Shown here in pieces: positions 27,698 through 36,981 of a stretch of DNA of 64,000 nucleotides. Location of the stretch: the NCBI GenBank assembly GCA_963828715.1, contig CAWHFX010000019.1, forward strand, positions 1 to 64,000, written 5' to 3'. Source of the DNA: JAQGMV01 sp963828715. GTDB lineage: Bacteria > Pseudomonadota > Gammaproteobacteria > Burkholderiales > SG8-41. Made by a program: the position numbers and the translations under genes. Position 1 is the first letter of the stretch, and the number at the start of each line of letters is the position of its first letter. Under the pieces are notes generated by a model. It did no database searches, was not told the origin of the DNA, and worked only from the letters and a program-made list of their open reading frames with translations.

Positions 27698-29497
27698 CCG
27701 CCTCTTCTCCTCCTCCTCCTCCTCCTGCTGCTGCAGAACCCACATCTGGGCGTAAGCGCCGGCGCGCGCGAGAAGCTGGTGATGCGCGCCACGCTCGACG
27801 ATGCGCCCATGATCGAGCACCAGGATCTCGTCGGCATCCATGATCGTCGAAAGCCGGTGCGCGATCACGAGCGTCGTGTGACCACGGGCGATGCGATCGA
27901 GCTCGGCCTTGATGGCGCTCTCCGATTTCGAGTCGAGGGCCGAGGTCGCTTCGTCGAAAATGAGAATGCGCGGATTCTTCAGGATCGCGCGCGCGATTGC
28001 GACCCGCTGTTTCTCGCCGCCCGATAGCTTGAGCCCGCGTTCGCCGACGCGCGTCTCGTAGCCTTCCGGCAGGCTCATCATGAAGTCGTGGATATGAGCG
28101 GCTTTCGCAGCAGCAAAGACTTCGTCTTCAGTCGCTTCGGGACGACCGTAATGAATGTTGTAGTACACCGTGTCGTTGAACAGCACGGTGTCCTGCGGCA
28201 CGATCCCGATCGCCGCCCGCAGGCTCGTCTGTCTGACATTCCGTATGTCCACGCCGTTTACGCATACCGCGCCCGCCTCCACGTCATAAAACCGGTACAG
28301 GAGCCGGGCAAGTGTCGATTTGCCGGAGCCGCTCGCGCCGACCACCGCGATCTTCCTGCCCGCCGGCACGTCGAAAGAAACGTCGTACAGGATCTGGCGA
28401 TTGTGCTCGTATCTGAAATCGACGTGATCGAAACGCACGGACAACGGACCCACCGGCAAGTCGACGGCGCCGGGCCGATCTTCGATTTCGCGATGTTCCT
28501 CGAGCAGTCTGAACATCCGGCCCATGTCCGTCAGCGCCTGCTTGATCTCGCGGTACACCATGCCGAGGAAATTCAGCGGGATGTAGAGCTGGATCAGCAG
28601 CCCGTTGATGAGTACGAGGTCGCCGAGCGTGAGCGTACGTCCGACCACGCCTTGCGCAGCAAGAATCATGAGCAGCGTCACCGCGATCGCGATGATGAAA
28701 CTCTGACCGATATTGAGCAGCCCCAGCGAGGCCTCGGTCGTAACCGCGGCACTCTCGTACTGCCGCAGGTTCTCATCGTAGCGCCTGGCCTCGTACTCCT
28801 CGTTATTGAAGTACTTGACGGTCTCGTAGTTGAGAAGGCTGTCGATGGCACGGGAGTTGGCGCGCGAATCGAGCTCGTTAGCGCGACGGCGTATGTCCGT
28901 GCGCCACTCGGTGATCCAGACCGTGAAGCTGATGTACACGACCACCGCGGAGAAGGTCACAGCCATGAAACGCCAGTCGAAGCGTGTCAGCAGGACGATC
29001 GCGACCAGCGTGAATTCGAGAATCACGGGGATGATCGAGAACAGCATGTACGACATCAGCGTCGAGATGCCGCGTGTGCCGCGTTCGATGTCGCGTGAGA
29101 CGCCGCCGGTCTGGCGCCCCAGGTGAAAGCGCAGCGAGAGTGCGTGCAGGTGGCGAAACACCGTGAGCGCGATGCGCCGCACGGCACGCTGCGCTACGCG
29201 CACGAAGACGAGATCGCGAAGCTCGGCGAAGAGGGTGGTGGACAGACGAAGCGCGCCGTACGCGGCGAGCAGCGCGAGCGGCAGAGCAAGCACGGCTTGC
29301 GCCGGCGACAGACTGTCGACGATCTCCTTGAGCACGAGCGGCACCGCGACGTTCGCGAGCTTTGCTGTCACAAGGAAGGTCAGCGCGACCACGACGCGCC
29401 ACTTGTACTCCCACACATAAGGCAGGAGCATCGGAACGACCCGCCATTCCCGTATACCTTGGGAGCGCGGACTGTCGGCGGTGATGCGCGATCTCAT
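27617..29497 (-). CDS. ABC exporter, fused membrane and ATPase domains (ATM1/HMT1-like)
   Basis: 626 residues. The N-terminal half is a six-helix exporter domain with the ATM1-type block IDSLLNYETVKYFNNEEYEA, which marks the half-transporters linked to glutathione-bound Fe-S precursors or heavy metals. The ATPase half has Walker A GASGSGKSTLARLL, Q-loop VPQDTVLFNDTV, signature LSGGEKQRVAIARAIL, Walker B ILIFDEATSALD and switch His in VIAHRLSTI. The run of glutamates and the final 20-25 residues (after EEEEEEK) are encoded by the dispersed repeat, so the tail is probably not conserved. Convergent with the kinase gene. Confidence 0.9.
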   Translation of the reverse strand: MRSRITADSPRSQGIREWRVVPMLLPYVWEYKWRVVVALTFLVTAKLANVAVPLVLKEIVDSLSPAQAVLALPLALLAAYGALRLSTTLFAELRDLVFVRVAQRAVRRIALTVFRHLHALSLRFHLGRQTGGVSRDIERGTRGISTLMSYMLFSIIPVILEFTLVAIVLLTRFDWRFMAVTFSAVVVYISFTVWITEWRTDIRRRANELDSRANSRAIDSLLNYETVKYFNNEEYEARRYDENLRQYESAAVTTEASLGLLNIGQSFIIAIAVTLLMILAAQGVVGRTLTLGDLVLINGLLIQLYIPLNFLGMVYREIKQALTDMGRMFRLLEEHREIEDRPGAVDLPVGPLSVRFDHVDFRYEHNRQILYDVSFDVPAGRKIAVVGASGSGKSTLARLLYRFYDVEAGAVCVNGVDIRNVRQTSLRAAIGIVPQDTVLFNDTVYYNIHYGRPEATEDEVFAAAKAAHIHDFMMSLPEGYETRVGERGLKLSGGEKQRVAIARAILKNPRILIFDEATSALDSKSESAIKAELDRIARGHTTLVIAHRLSTIMDADEILVLDHGRIVERGAHHQLLARAGAYAQMWVLQQQEEEEEEKRRRWNQPVPVSGGRIAAGSPRTKPSCAD

Positions 29498-29530
29498 GCT
29501 ATGGATTCTAAGTTAGAACCAGTGACTGAT

Positions 29531-29703
29531 TGGTGAGCGGGGGCTGCGGAGCAGCGGGCTCCGCGAACGATGCATTCACGCGTCCAGCACTCAGTCCGAG
29601 AGTGCGAGCCCTGGGCGACGGGTGAGCCGGGGCTGCGGAGCAGCGGGGTCCCCGCGAACGTGCCACGCCGGCGGCGTTTAGAACTCTCGTCCGAGCGTAC
29701 GAG
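29531..29703. repeat. dispersed repeat family, copies 3 and 4 (inverted orientation)
   Basis: Two head-to-tail copies in the opposite orientation to those at 27,514. Each carries GGTGAGC(C)GGGGCTGCGG followed by AGCAGCGGG and CCGCGAACG, and ends with a CTC(T/G)CGTCCGAGCGTACGAG-like head. The GGGCTGCGGAGCAGC part can form a hairpin. They lie upstream of the ABC exporter start and may affect message stability or termination; that is inference. Confidence 0.75.
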
Positions 29704-29738
29704 GGTTAAGGCAGTGTCAGGCCACATGCTGCCAGGCC

Positions 29739-29770
29739 AAAAAAAACGGGCACCCGGTTAGACGCGCCCG
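29739..29770 (-). terminator. rho-independent terminator of the clsB operon
   Basis: On the minus strand CGGGC...GCCCG forms a GC-rich stem of 5-6 pairs with a loop of about 12 bases, followed at once by eight T. It lies about 90 bp after the clsB stop. Confidence 0.65.
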
Positions 29771-29860
29771 AAGACGTACCAAAGGAGGAGGATGAAAGCA
29801 GCGAGCGAACACTCGCCGCCTTCATAATGTTGCGCAGCAAGGCTGGTGCCACCCGCCGCG

Positions 29861-31027
29861 TCACGCGAACTCCTGCGTCTGGCCGTACGCCGAGAGCCCG
29901 GTCAGCAGTCGCGCGAAACCATAGCATGCCCAGTGCGCCACACGCGCAGGCAGAGGCCTGCGATGCCAATGCTCGGCCTCGACTTCGCGCGCACCGGTGG
30001 CCATCGCCGCGGACAGACTTGCGTGCAACGCGCACGCGAAACTGGCGTTCTCCACTGCGACATTCGCTTCTCGTGCAAGGAGCAGGCTGAGCGGATCGAT
30101 GTTGGACGATCCGATGGTGACCCACGTGCGATCGATCACGGCCACCTTCGCATGAAGGAAGCTCTTGTGATACTCGTGGATCTCGATGCCGGCGTCGAGC
30201 AATGCTCCGTACAGCGCACGAGAAGCATAGTGCAGAAGACGATATTCCACCCGGCCCTGCAGTAGCAGAACCACACGGACATCGCGCGCAGCCGCCTCGG
30301 CCAGTGCCCGCCGAAAGGTCAGGCCGGGAAAAAAATACGAGCTTGCGATCAGAATTTCCGACCGCGCGCGGCCGATTGCCGCCAGATACTCCTCCTCGAT
30401 GTCGTTCCGGTGCCAGAGATTGTCACGAACCAGGAACGCAGCGCGCTGCGAGCCGCGCGGCGTCGCGTCCGGCACGATATCGTCGAATACCGGCCAGCCG
30501 CCGCCGAATTGCGTCAGTTGAACGATCGTCCACAGTCGTTTGACCACGGGATGGATGACTTCGAGCAGCGGTCCTTCGATCTTCACCGCATAGTCGAAGC
30601 GCGGCGGCGTCTGGCGTGGCGTGTGCATGTCGTCGATGATGTTGATGCCGCCAACGAATGCGACGCGCGCGTCGATCACGGCGAGCTTGCGATGCATGCG
30701 GCGCAGCCTCTGCCGCGGAGCGCGCCAGGCCGCGATGTCCGGCCGATAGAACAGGAACTTGACGCCCGCCTCGCGCAGCCGCGAGACGAGCCTCTGGGGG
30801 AGCTTTTTCGATCCGTAGCCATCGACGAGCAGATGCGTGTTCACGCCGCGGCGCGCCGCGCGTATCAGTGCGGCCGAGATGCGCTCGCCTGCCTCGTCGT
30901 TTTCGTAGATGTAGGTTTCGACGTGGATCTCGATGCGGGCCGCGTCACATGCGGCTTCGAGCGCCGGGAAATACTCGCGACCGCTCTCCAGCAACGTGAG
31001 CTGGTTGCCGTCGAGGTACTCGGTCAT
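29861..31027 (-). CDS. clsB: cardiolipin synthase B-type phospholipase D superfamily protein
   Basis: 388 residues with two HKD motifs: HRKLAVIDARVAFVGGIN near residue 120 and HAKVAVIDRTWVTIGSSNIDP near residue 300, the two halves of the PLD active site. There is no strong N-terminal membrane helix, as expected for ClsB rather than ClsA. The ATG at 31027 overlaps the stop of the endonuclease/phosphatase gene by four bases, matching the ybhP-clsB pairing of enterobacteria. It condenses phosphatidyl groups to make cardiolipin at the inner membrane. Full length. Confidence 0.88.
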   Translation of the reverse strand: MTEYLDGNQLTLLESGREYFPALEAACDAARIEIHVETYIYENDEAGERISAALIRAARRGVNTHLLVDGYGSKKLPQRLVSRLREAGVKFLFYRPDIAAWRAPRQRLRRMHRKLAVIDARVAFVGGINIIDDMHTPRQTPPRFDYAVKIEGPLLEVIHPVVKRLWTIVQLTQFGGGWPVFDDIVPDATPRGSQRAAFLVRDNLWHRNDIEEEYLAAIGRARSEILIASSYFFPGLTFRRALAEAAARDVRVVLLLQGRVEYRLLHYASRALYGALLDAGIEIHEYHKSFLHAKVAVIDRTWVTIGSSNIDPLSLLLAREANVAVENASFACALHASLSAAMATGAREVEAEHWHRRPLPARVAHWACYGFARLLTGLSAYGQTQEFA

Positions 31028-31782
31028 ATCCGTTCGAGAGTCGTGGTGAGCGCGGCGTGATCCGACATGCGGCCCCAGACAGGGCCGTGGTGAACGTGCG
31101 CGCGGTTTACGCGAAAGCCGCGAATATAAATCCGGTCGAGGCGGAACAGCGGAAGCATCGCCGGGAAACTGCGCGCCGGAAGACCTTTCATCAGCTCGAA
31201 CACCTCGTGCATGTTGAGTGGATGCGCGAGCTCGTGAGTGGCCTTGTGCCGCCAGTGCCAGTCGTTGAAATCGCCGGCGACGATCAGCGGCGCGTTTTGC
31301 GGGACGAGTCGCTCGATGCGTTGACGCAAACGCTCGAGCTGACGGCTGCGGCCGCGCGCGGTCAGCGCGAGGTGCACGCACACGCAATGCAATGTGCTGT
31401 CCCAGCCGGGCACCACCACTTCGCAATGGAGAAGCCCACGTCGCTCGAACCGGTGAGACGAGACGTCCTGGTTCGCCCATTGCTGGATCGGAAAGCGCGA
31501 AAGAATCGCATTGCCGTGATGGCCGTGGTCGTACACGGCATTGCGGCCGTAAGCGAAATCGCCCCACATCGTGTCCGCCAGGAATTCGTACTGCGGTTCC
31601 GCCGGCCATTCGCCATGACGTTCGGCGTGGCGCTCGTGCGTCCCGAGCACTTCCTGCAGGAAGACGATGTCAGCGCCGAGCGTGCGCAAACGGTCACGCA
31701 GCTCGTGGATCACCAGGCGTCGGTTGAAAAGCGACAGCCCCTTGTGAATGTTGTAGGTGACGACGTGGAGGCTGCGATTCAC
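31024..31782 (-). CDS. endonuclease/exonuclease/phosphatase family protein (YbhP-like)
   Basis: 252 residues. EEP-fold blocks: LHVVTYNIHKGLS (Asn ligand), IVFLQEVLGT (Glu ligand), VCVHLALTARGRSRQL (His), LIVAGDFNDW (Asp and Asn), RLDRIYIRGF and SDHAALTTTL (terminal Asp-His). The pairing with clsB suggests a role in phospholipid metabolism, perhaps hydrolysing a phosphodiester or pyrophosphate linked to cardiolipin synthesis, although YbhP function is not settled. In frame, with translational coupling to clsB. Confidence 0.85.
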   Translation of the reverse strand: MNRSLHVVTYNIHKGLSLFNRRLVIHELRDRLRTLGADIVFLQEVLGTHERHAERHGEWPAEPQYEFLADTMWGDFAYGRNAVYDHGHHGNAILSRFPIQQWANQDVSSHRFERRGLLHCEVVVPGWDSTLHCVCVHLALTARGRSRQLERLRQRIERLVPQNAPLIVAGDFNDWHWRHKATHELAHPLNMHEVFELMKGLPARSFPAMLPLFRLDRIYIRGFRVNRAHVHHGPVWGRMSDHAALTTTLERI

Positions 31783-31835
31783 GGCGTCGGCACTGCTACG
31801 CCCGGACCCAGACCGATCCGGGCGCGGATCCGGGC

Positions 31836-32933
31836 TCAGGACACAGCCAGCATGCGGTCGAGCGCTATGCGCGCGAGCTCGGCCTCATGCGCCGGCACCT
31901 TGATCTGATTGACGACCTTCCCGCCGACCAGATTTTCGAGCGCCCATGCGAGATGCTGTGGATCGATGCGGGCCATGGTCGAGCACATGCAAACAGTGGG
32001 TGCCATGAATTGCACGACCTTGCCCTGCGACTTGAATTGCTCGGCAACGCGGTTCACCAGATTGAGCTCCGTCCCGACAAGCCAGCGTGTGCCGGGCGCG
32101 CTCGATGCGATCGTCTTGATGATGAAATCGGTCGAGCCGACATAATCGGAGAGCTTGCAAACCTCGAAGTTGCACTCGGGGTGGCTGATCACCACGCCGC
32201 TCGGATTCTGCTGGCGCCAGCGCAAGATGTGCTGCGCCTGGAACATCTGGTGCACCGAACAGTGGCCTTTCCAGAGCAGGACCTTCGCCATCTTGATCTG
32301 CTGCGCGGTGAGACCACCCATTGGCTCATCGGGATCCCACACGAGCATCTGCGAGAGCGGGATATCCATGAGATATCCGGTCCAGCGGCCAAGATGCTGA
32401 TCGGGGAAAAACAGGACCTTCTCGCGGCGCCCGAATGCCCATTGCAGAATGGGGCGCGCGTTGGTCGAGGTGCAGACGATGCCCCCGTGCTCACCGCAAA
32501 AAGCCTTCAGATCCGCGGCGGAGTTGATGTAGGTGACCGGCGTCACTTTCTCGTCGGGATCGAGCACTTCGGACAGCTCGCGCCAGGCCCGTTCGACCTT
32601 GGCGAGATTAGCCATGTCGGCCATCGAACAGCCCGCCGCGAGGTCCGGCAGAATTGCTTTCTGGTACGGCTTGGACAGAATATCCGCAACCTCGGCCATG
32701 AAGTGCACGCCGCAGAAGACGATGTATTCGGCATCTGTCTGCGAAGCCAGCTTCGACAGGCGCAACGAATCGCCGGTGAGCTGAGCATGCTTGTAGACAT
32801 CGGCGCGCTGGTAGTGATGGCCCAGAATCACGGCGCGGTCGCCGAGTTCGCGTTTCGCGCTGTCGATGCGGGCCTCGCAGTCCTCGTCCGCCAGGGGTTT
32901 GAAGCGATCGAACTGTATCGTGCTGACTTCCAT
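31836..32933 (-). CDS. nadA: quinolinate synthase A
   Basis: 365 residues, intact. Substrate-binding blocks are AVILGHHYQRADVYK, TGDSLRLSKLA and VTYINSAADLKAF. Cysteines that bind the [4Fe-4S] cluster are in IVFCGVHFMAE, VISHPECNFEVC and VCMCSTMARIDP, the positions used in the proteobacterial enzyme. It condenses iminoaspartate and dihydroxyacetone phosphate to quinolinate in NAD synthesis. nadB and nadC are not next to it. It lies 53 bp upstream of the YbhP-like gene on the same strand and may share its transcript. Confidence 0.95.
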   Translation of the reverse strand: MEVSTIQFDRFKPLADEDCEARIDSAKRELGDRAVILGHHYQRADVYKHAQLTGDSLRLSKLASQTDAEYIVFCGVHFMAEVADILSKPYQKAILPDLAAGCSMADMANLAKVERAWRELSEVLDPDEKVTPVTYINSAADLKAFCGEHGGIVCTSTNARPILQWAFGRREKVLFFPDQHLGRWTGYLMDIPLSQMLVWDPDEPMGGLTAQQIKMAKVLLWKGHCSVHQMFQAQHILRWRQQNPSGVVISHPECNFEVCKLSDYVGSTDFIIKTIASSAPGTRWLVGTELNLVNRVAEQFKSQGKVVQFMAPTVCMCSTMARIDPQHLAWALENLVGGKVVNQIKVPAHEAELARIALDRMLAVS

Positions 32934-33082
32934 CCTCGTTAGGCCTCCCGGTACGGATGCTCAGGGTTCATAACGTTGCCGCAAGCCGTATTCTACTCGC
33001 CACGTCAACCTGCTGCCGCCACGGTGCAGGACCGGCATGGGAGGGTAATACGACGGCGCGCGCGCCGCTAAGTTCCCGTTTG

Positions 33083-33547
33083 TCATTCAATGTTTTTGCT
33101 GCGCTCGGCAAGCTCGCGAATCGCCTCCGCATTGGTCCAGGAAAAGGCCCGCCCGGCCGCCTCCCGCCAGGGGAGCCACTCGTAATCGAGATGCTCCCGC
33201 GGCGCCAGCGTGATCTCGATCTGTCGCGGCACTTCCACTGCGAACACGTGTTCGGTGTTGTGGGTCACGCCGGGCGCGTAGCGGTGGCGCCAGTGCGCGT
33301 AAATCTCGTAACGGTTCTGCTTCTGCCAATTCGCGAGCGGGTATACCCCTGCGTCGATCCCGGTCTCTTCCTTGAGCTCGCGAACAGCCGTTTCCTCGAG
33401 CGTCTCACCCGCGATCTGACTCCCGGTAACCGACTGCCAGAAACCCGGACGGTCGGCGCGCTCCATCAATAGCACCTGCAGATCCGGTGTATGGACGATC
33501 ACGAGCACCGACACCGGAAGCTTATATGGTCGCTCACCTACCGCCAT
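33083..33547 (-). CDS. nudB: dihydroneopterin triphosphate diphosphatase (NUDIX)
   Basis: 154 residues from the ATG at 33547. The NUDIX box is GETLEETAVRELKEETGI preceded by WQSVTGSQIA. The long segment AHWRHRYAPGVTHNTEHVFAVEV and HLDYEWLPWREAAG are typical of NudB, which removes pyrophosphate from dihydroneopterin triphosphate in folate synthesis. It overlaps the barstar-like gene by 10 bp. Betaproteobacteria commonly place nudB after aspS; here an RNase/barstar pair separates them. Confidence 0.88.
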   Translation of the reverse strand: MAVGERPYKLPVSVLVIVHTPDLQVLLMERADRPGFWQSVTGSQIAGETLEETAVRELKEETGIDAGVYPLANWQKQNRYEIYAHWRHRYAPGVTHNTEHVFAVEVPRQIEITLAPREHLDYEWLPWREAAGRAFSWTNAEAIRELAERSKNIE

Positions 33548-33951
33548 TCGGGAAGCTCCCGTGCGTCGTCCACGAACGCGAAGAACGGCTTCCCGCGCGA
33601 TCTCCAGTAGGCTGCGCTGGCCTGCAGAACCTCGAGCAGCGTCGTCCGCTCGGAAGCAGGCTCGAGCGCTTCCGTTCCACGCAGCCGGAGCGTCTGGCCG
33701 GCCGCATGACGCCAGGACAGGTCCTGAAGAACATCCGCCAGCGCGTCCCAGTTCGCGCCGAAGCTCGCAGCAGGCGCACCCACCGCGTCCGCAATCGCCG
33801 CGAGCGCATCCTGTTTTGTACGGCACACGCCCAATCCGATCTCCGCCCACGCGTGACCGCCGCTTCGCGCCTCGGACTCGAGACGATCGACATCGGAGGG
33901 CGTTCGATAGACGCCGGAACGACTGCTCGGAAACGGCTGCGAATACGTCAT
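33538..33951 (-). CDS. barstar-like RNase inhibitor
   Basis: 137 residues. The barstar fold is recognised from the block ASFGANWDALADVLQDLSW, where NWDAL and the Asp/Glu cluster form the barnase-contact helix, preceded by DALAAIADAVGAP and followed by the strand FFAFVDDARELPEW. It begins inside the stop of the RNase gene (ATGA overlap) and is thus made in step with it. The extra ~35 N-terminal residues (PSDVDRLESEARSGGHAWAE) correspond to the first beta-alpha unit. It presumably protects the cell from any RNase that stays in the cytoplasm. Confidence 0.85.
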   Translation of the reverse strand: MTYSQPFPSSRSGVYRTPSDVDRLESEARSGGHAWAEIGLGVCRTKQDALAAIADAVGAPAASFGANWDALADVLQDLSWRHAAGQTLRLRGTEALEPASERTTLLEVLQASAAYWRSRGKPFFAFVDDARELPEWR

Positions 33952-34328
33952 TCGACGATGCGCCTGAAGCTGCGGTAGTGGTCCTGCGTGTAGTAGAGCT
34001 CACCATCGCGACCAGCGATGATGCGCCGCGCACCCCGGTGCGTCACACCCGGCGTCGGTACTGTGTATTCGCGATAGTAACCGCGTGCACGCACGGGAAG
34101 CTGGCGTTCGAAATTTCCGAATACCACACCATCGCGTTCGTACGGGAACGGTCCGTTGCGGCGGATCAGTGCGAGCGTGGCACGCGCTTCCTGCGGCAGC
34201 TCCGCAATCGCTACGGCGGGTGCTCGATCGCCGTACCGCGGTTGCGCCGGCGCGGGCGCCGTGAACAGGCACGCAAGCAGTCCGATCAACGCGAACGTCC
34301 ACGTGCGCGCTTGCGGCCAGACCTTCAC
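33948..34328 (-). CDS. secreted guanyl-specific ribonuclease of the barnase/RNase Sa family
   Basis: 126 residues from a GTG at 34328, directly after aspS. A signal peptide (WTFALIGLLACLFTAPAPAQ) precedes the mature enzyme. Catalytic residues of the RNase Sa type are present: Glu in YYREYTVPTPG, Arg in RGARRIIAG and His in YYTQDHYRSF. VVFGNFERQLP is the substrate-guanine region. It should cleave RNA after G outside the cytoplasm. The next gene encodes its barstar-type inhibitor. Together they may be a nutrient-scavenging or competition module; no secretion fusion domain is attached. Confidence 0.85.
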   Translation of the reverse strand: MKVWPQARTWTFALIGLLACLFTAPAPAQPRYGDRAPAVAIAELPQEARATLALIRRNGPFPYERDGVVFGNFERQLPVRARGYYREYTVPTPGVTHRGARRIIAGRDGELYYTQDHYRSFRRIVE

Positions 34329-34360
34329 GCGAGTAGCAACGTGCGGAGACCGAATACGGC

Positions 34361-36145
34361 TCAGCCCGCTTTCGGTTCCGCCGGCTGACGCAGACGAATG
34401 TGCAACTCGCGCAGCTGCTGCTCGTCGACCGTGTTCGGCGCTTTGGTCAGCAGACATTGTGCGCGTTGCGTCTTCGGGAATGCGATCACGTCGCGGATCG
34501 ACTCGGCGCCCGTCATGAGCGTGACGATGCGGTCCAGACCGAATGCGATGCCGCCATGCGGTGGAGCGCCGTACTGAAGTGCGTCGAGCAGAAAACCGAA
34601 TTTCGCCTGCGCCTCTTCGGCTCCAATGTTCAACGCGCGGAAGACCTTCGACTGGACATCGCTGCGGTGAATACGCACCGAACCGCCGCCGATCTCCCAG
34701 CCGTTGAGAACGATGTCGTGGGCCTTGGCGCGGGCCGCCGCGGGATCGGACTCGAGGAGATCCTCGTGACCGTCGGCGGGCGACGTGAACGGGTGATGCA
34801 TCGCGCCCCAGCGCCCTCCCTGCTCGTCCCATTCGAACATCGGAAATTCGACGACCCACAGCGGCCGCCAGCCGGCCTCGGCCAGTCCGCGCTCATGCCC
34901 GATCTTCAGGCGCAGCGCGCCGAGCGAGTCGTTCACGACCTTCGCTTTGTCGGCGCCGAAGAAGATCAAGTCGCCGTCACGGGCCTGCGTGCGCTCGAGT
35001 ATCTGCTTGACCACATCGGACGACAGGAATTTCAGTATCGGCGATTGCAGCCCTTCGACACCGGCCGCCAGTGTGTTCACCTTGATATAGGCGAGGCCCT
35101 TGGCGCCATACACCCTGACGTATTCGGTATACGCATCGATCTCGCCACGCGTGAGACTTCCGCCACCCGGCAGGCGCAGTGCAGCGACACGGCCGCCTTT
35201 CTGCTGCGCGGCTTCACGGAACACCTTGAACTCGACGTCGCGCACGACGTCGGTGAGCTCGGTCAGCTCGAGCGCGATACGCAGGTCCGGCTTGTCGGAA
35301 CCGTATCGCAGCATGGCCTCGTCGAAGCGCAACCGCGGGAACGGCCGTGGCAGCTCGACGTCGAGCACCTCCTTGAACATATCCCACACAAGCCCTTCCA
35401 TGATCTCCATGATTTCATTCTGAGTCAGGAAGGACGTTTCGATATCGATCTGCGTGAACTCCGGCTGGCGGTCAGCGCGCAGATCTTCGTCGCGGAAACA
35501 CTTGACGATCTGATAGTAGCGATCGAATCCGGCCACCATGAGGAGCTGCTTGAACAGCTGCGGAGACTGCGGCAGCGCGAAGAAGTGGCCGGCGTGCACG
35601 CGCGAGGGCACGAGATAGTCGCGCGCACCTTCGGGCGTGGACCGCGTGAGCATCGGCGTTTCGATGTCGATGAAGCCGTGGCGATCGAGATAACGCCGGA
35701 CGCACATGGCGGCACGGTAGCGCAGGCGCAGATTGTTCTGCATCTGCGGCCGGCGCAGGTCGAGAAAGCGATACTCCAGGCGCACCGTCTCGGACAGATG
35801 CTCGTCGTCCGTCTGAAACGGCGGCGGCAGCGACGGGTTGAGAATTTCGATCTCGGCTGCGAGCACCTCGATTTCGCCGCTCACGAGATTCGGATTGATC
35901 GTACCCTGCGGACGCTCGCGCACGCGGCCGACCACCTTGAGCACGTATTCGTTACGCAGCTTGTCGGCAACCGCGAACGTCTCCGGCGTATCGGGATCGC
36001 ACACGATCTGTACGAGCCCTTCGCGGTCCCGGAGGTCGACGAAGATCACGCCCCCATGGTCGCGGCGGCGGTGAACCCAGCCGTTCAGGGTAATCGTTTT
36101 TCCAAGATGCTCGCGGCTTACGCGGCCGCAATATTCGCTACGCAT
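34361..36145 (-). CDS. aspS: aspartyl-tRNA synthetase
   Basis: 594 residues, the bacterial length. The OB-fold anticodon domain (ITLNGWVHRRRDHGGVIFVDLRD) is followed by the class II core with motif 1 at HGFIDIETPMLTRSTPEGARD, motif 2 at CFRDEDLRADRQPEFTQIDIE and motif 3 at GIAFGLDRIVTLMTG. The inserted GAD domain lies at about residues 285-415. Whether it is strictly Asp-specific or also charges tRNA-Asn depends on gatCAB elsewhere. It is part of an operon with fmdB and DUF502 upstream and the RNase, barstar and nudB genes downstream. Confidence 0.95.
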   Translation of the reverse strand: MRSEYCGRVSREHLGKTITLNGWVHRRRDHGGVIFVDLRDREGLVQIVCDPDTPETFAVADKLRNEYVLKVVGRVRERPQGTINPNLVSGEIEVLAAEIEILNPSLPPPFQTDDEHLSETVRLEYRFLDLRRPQMQNNLRLRYRAAMCVRRYLDRHGFIDIETPMLTRSTPEGARDYLVPSRVHAGHFFALPQSPQLFKQLLMVAGFDRYYQIVKCFRDEDLRADRQPEFTQIDIETSFLTQNEIMEIMEGLVWDMFKEVLDVELPRPFPRLRFDEAMLRYGSDKPDLRIALELTELTDVVRDVEFKVFREAAQQKGGRVAALRLPGGGSLTRGEIDAYTEYVRVYGAKGLAYIKVNTLAAGVEGLQSPILKFLSSDVVKQILERTQARDGDLIFFGADKAKVVNDSLGALRLKIGHERGLAEAGWRPLWVVEFPMFEWDEQGGRWGAMHHPFTSPADGHEDLLESDPAAARAKAHDIVLNGWEIGGGSVRIHRSDVQSKVFRALNIGAEEAQAKFGFLLDALQYGAPPHGGIAFGLDRIVTLMTGAESIRDVIAFPKTQRAQCLLTKAPNTVDEQQLRELHIRLRQPAEPKAG

Positions 36146-36178
36146 GGCGGATGCAGTCAGCGTCGGGCCGGACGCACC

Positions 36179-36859
36179 TTATGGGTTCAAGATCTGCGCC
36201 GGCGCCTCGGCACTCGGCTCGCGCTTCGGCACGGGTCGAGCAACGCGGCGGCGTGCCCCCGGATTAACGACGCCCATCGAAATGATATATTTCAGCGCCT
36301 CATCCACGGTCATGTCGAGTTCCACCACCCCGCTACGGGGGACCATGACGAAATAGCCACCGGTCGGGTTCGGCGTAGTCGGCACGTAGATGCTCACGTA
36401 ATCGCCCTGCAGATGGTTTGCGACATCGCCGCTCGGTTTGCCGGTGAGAAACGCGACCGTCCACATGCCCGGGCTCGGCCACTGCACGAGCAGCGCCTTG
36501 CGGAACGCCTGGCCGCTCGGGGACAACAGCGTGTCGCTGACCTGCTTCACCCCGTTGTAGATGCTGTTCACGACTGGAATGCGCGCGAGCACCCGCTCCC
36601 AGACTCCCACGAGGCGTTGCCCGATCATGTTCGCCGTGAAGAGGCCGGTCAGGAAAACCACGAAAACGGTGAGCACGACGCCCATGCCGGGCACGTACAC
36701 ACCGAGCCAGTGTTCGGTGCGCAGCGCAGGCGGGAGCAGGAGCAGCGTCTGATCCATCGTCCCGACCAGCACACTCAACACCCACACCGTAATCACCACG
36801 GGAATCCATACGAGCAGGCCCGTGATGAAGTAGCGGCGGACGTGACCCTTGAATGGCAT
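36179..36859 (-). CDS. DUF502 family membrane protein
   Basis: 226 residues with two transmembrane helices (ITGLLVWIPVVITVWVLSVL and MGVVLTVFVVFLTGLF) and a soluble C-terminal domain containing IPVVNSIYNGVKQVSDTLL, YVSIYVPTTPNPTGGYFVMVP and VDEALKYIISMGVVNP, the hallmarks of DUF502. Family members sit next to fmdB and aspS in many betaproteobacteria; their function is not established. Full length, 33 bp upstream of aspS. Confidence 0.88.
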   Translation of the reverse strand: MPFKGHVRRYFITGLLVWIPVVITVWVLSVLVGTMDQTLLLLPPALRTEHWLGVYVPGMGVVLTVFVVFLTGLFTANMIGQRLVGVWERVLARIPVVNSIYNGVKQVSDTLLSPSGQAFRKALLVQWPSPGMWTVAFLTGKPSGDVANHLQGDYVSIYVPTTPNPTGGYFVMVPRSGVVELDMTVDEALKYIISMGVVNPGARRRVARPVPKREPSAEAPAQILNP

Positions 36860-36981
36860 CCCGGATGGCTTCAGGGCCGACGGGCGTACGCCGGGCCACA
36901 GAGAAAAGGACGCGGAGGGCTCACCGGGGACGCCGACGGATTGATTCCAGCAACCCTAAACCGCAGCAGCAGCGAAAGCGG

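Larger units (their letters stand above)
29498..29860. other. 363-bp spacer with inverted dispersed repeats and a clsB terminator
   Basis: The stretch between clsB and the ABC exporter on the same strand. It contains two inverted copies of the segment C repeat family and a rho-independent terminator, both listed separately. The remaining ~100 bp beside clsB shows nothing I can name. No protein gene is supported. Confidence 0.6.
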
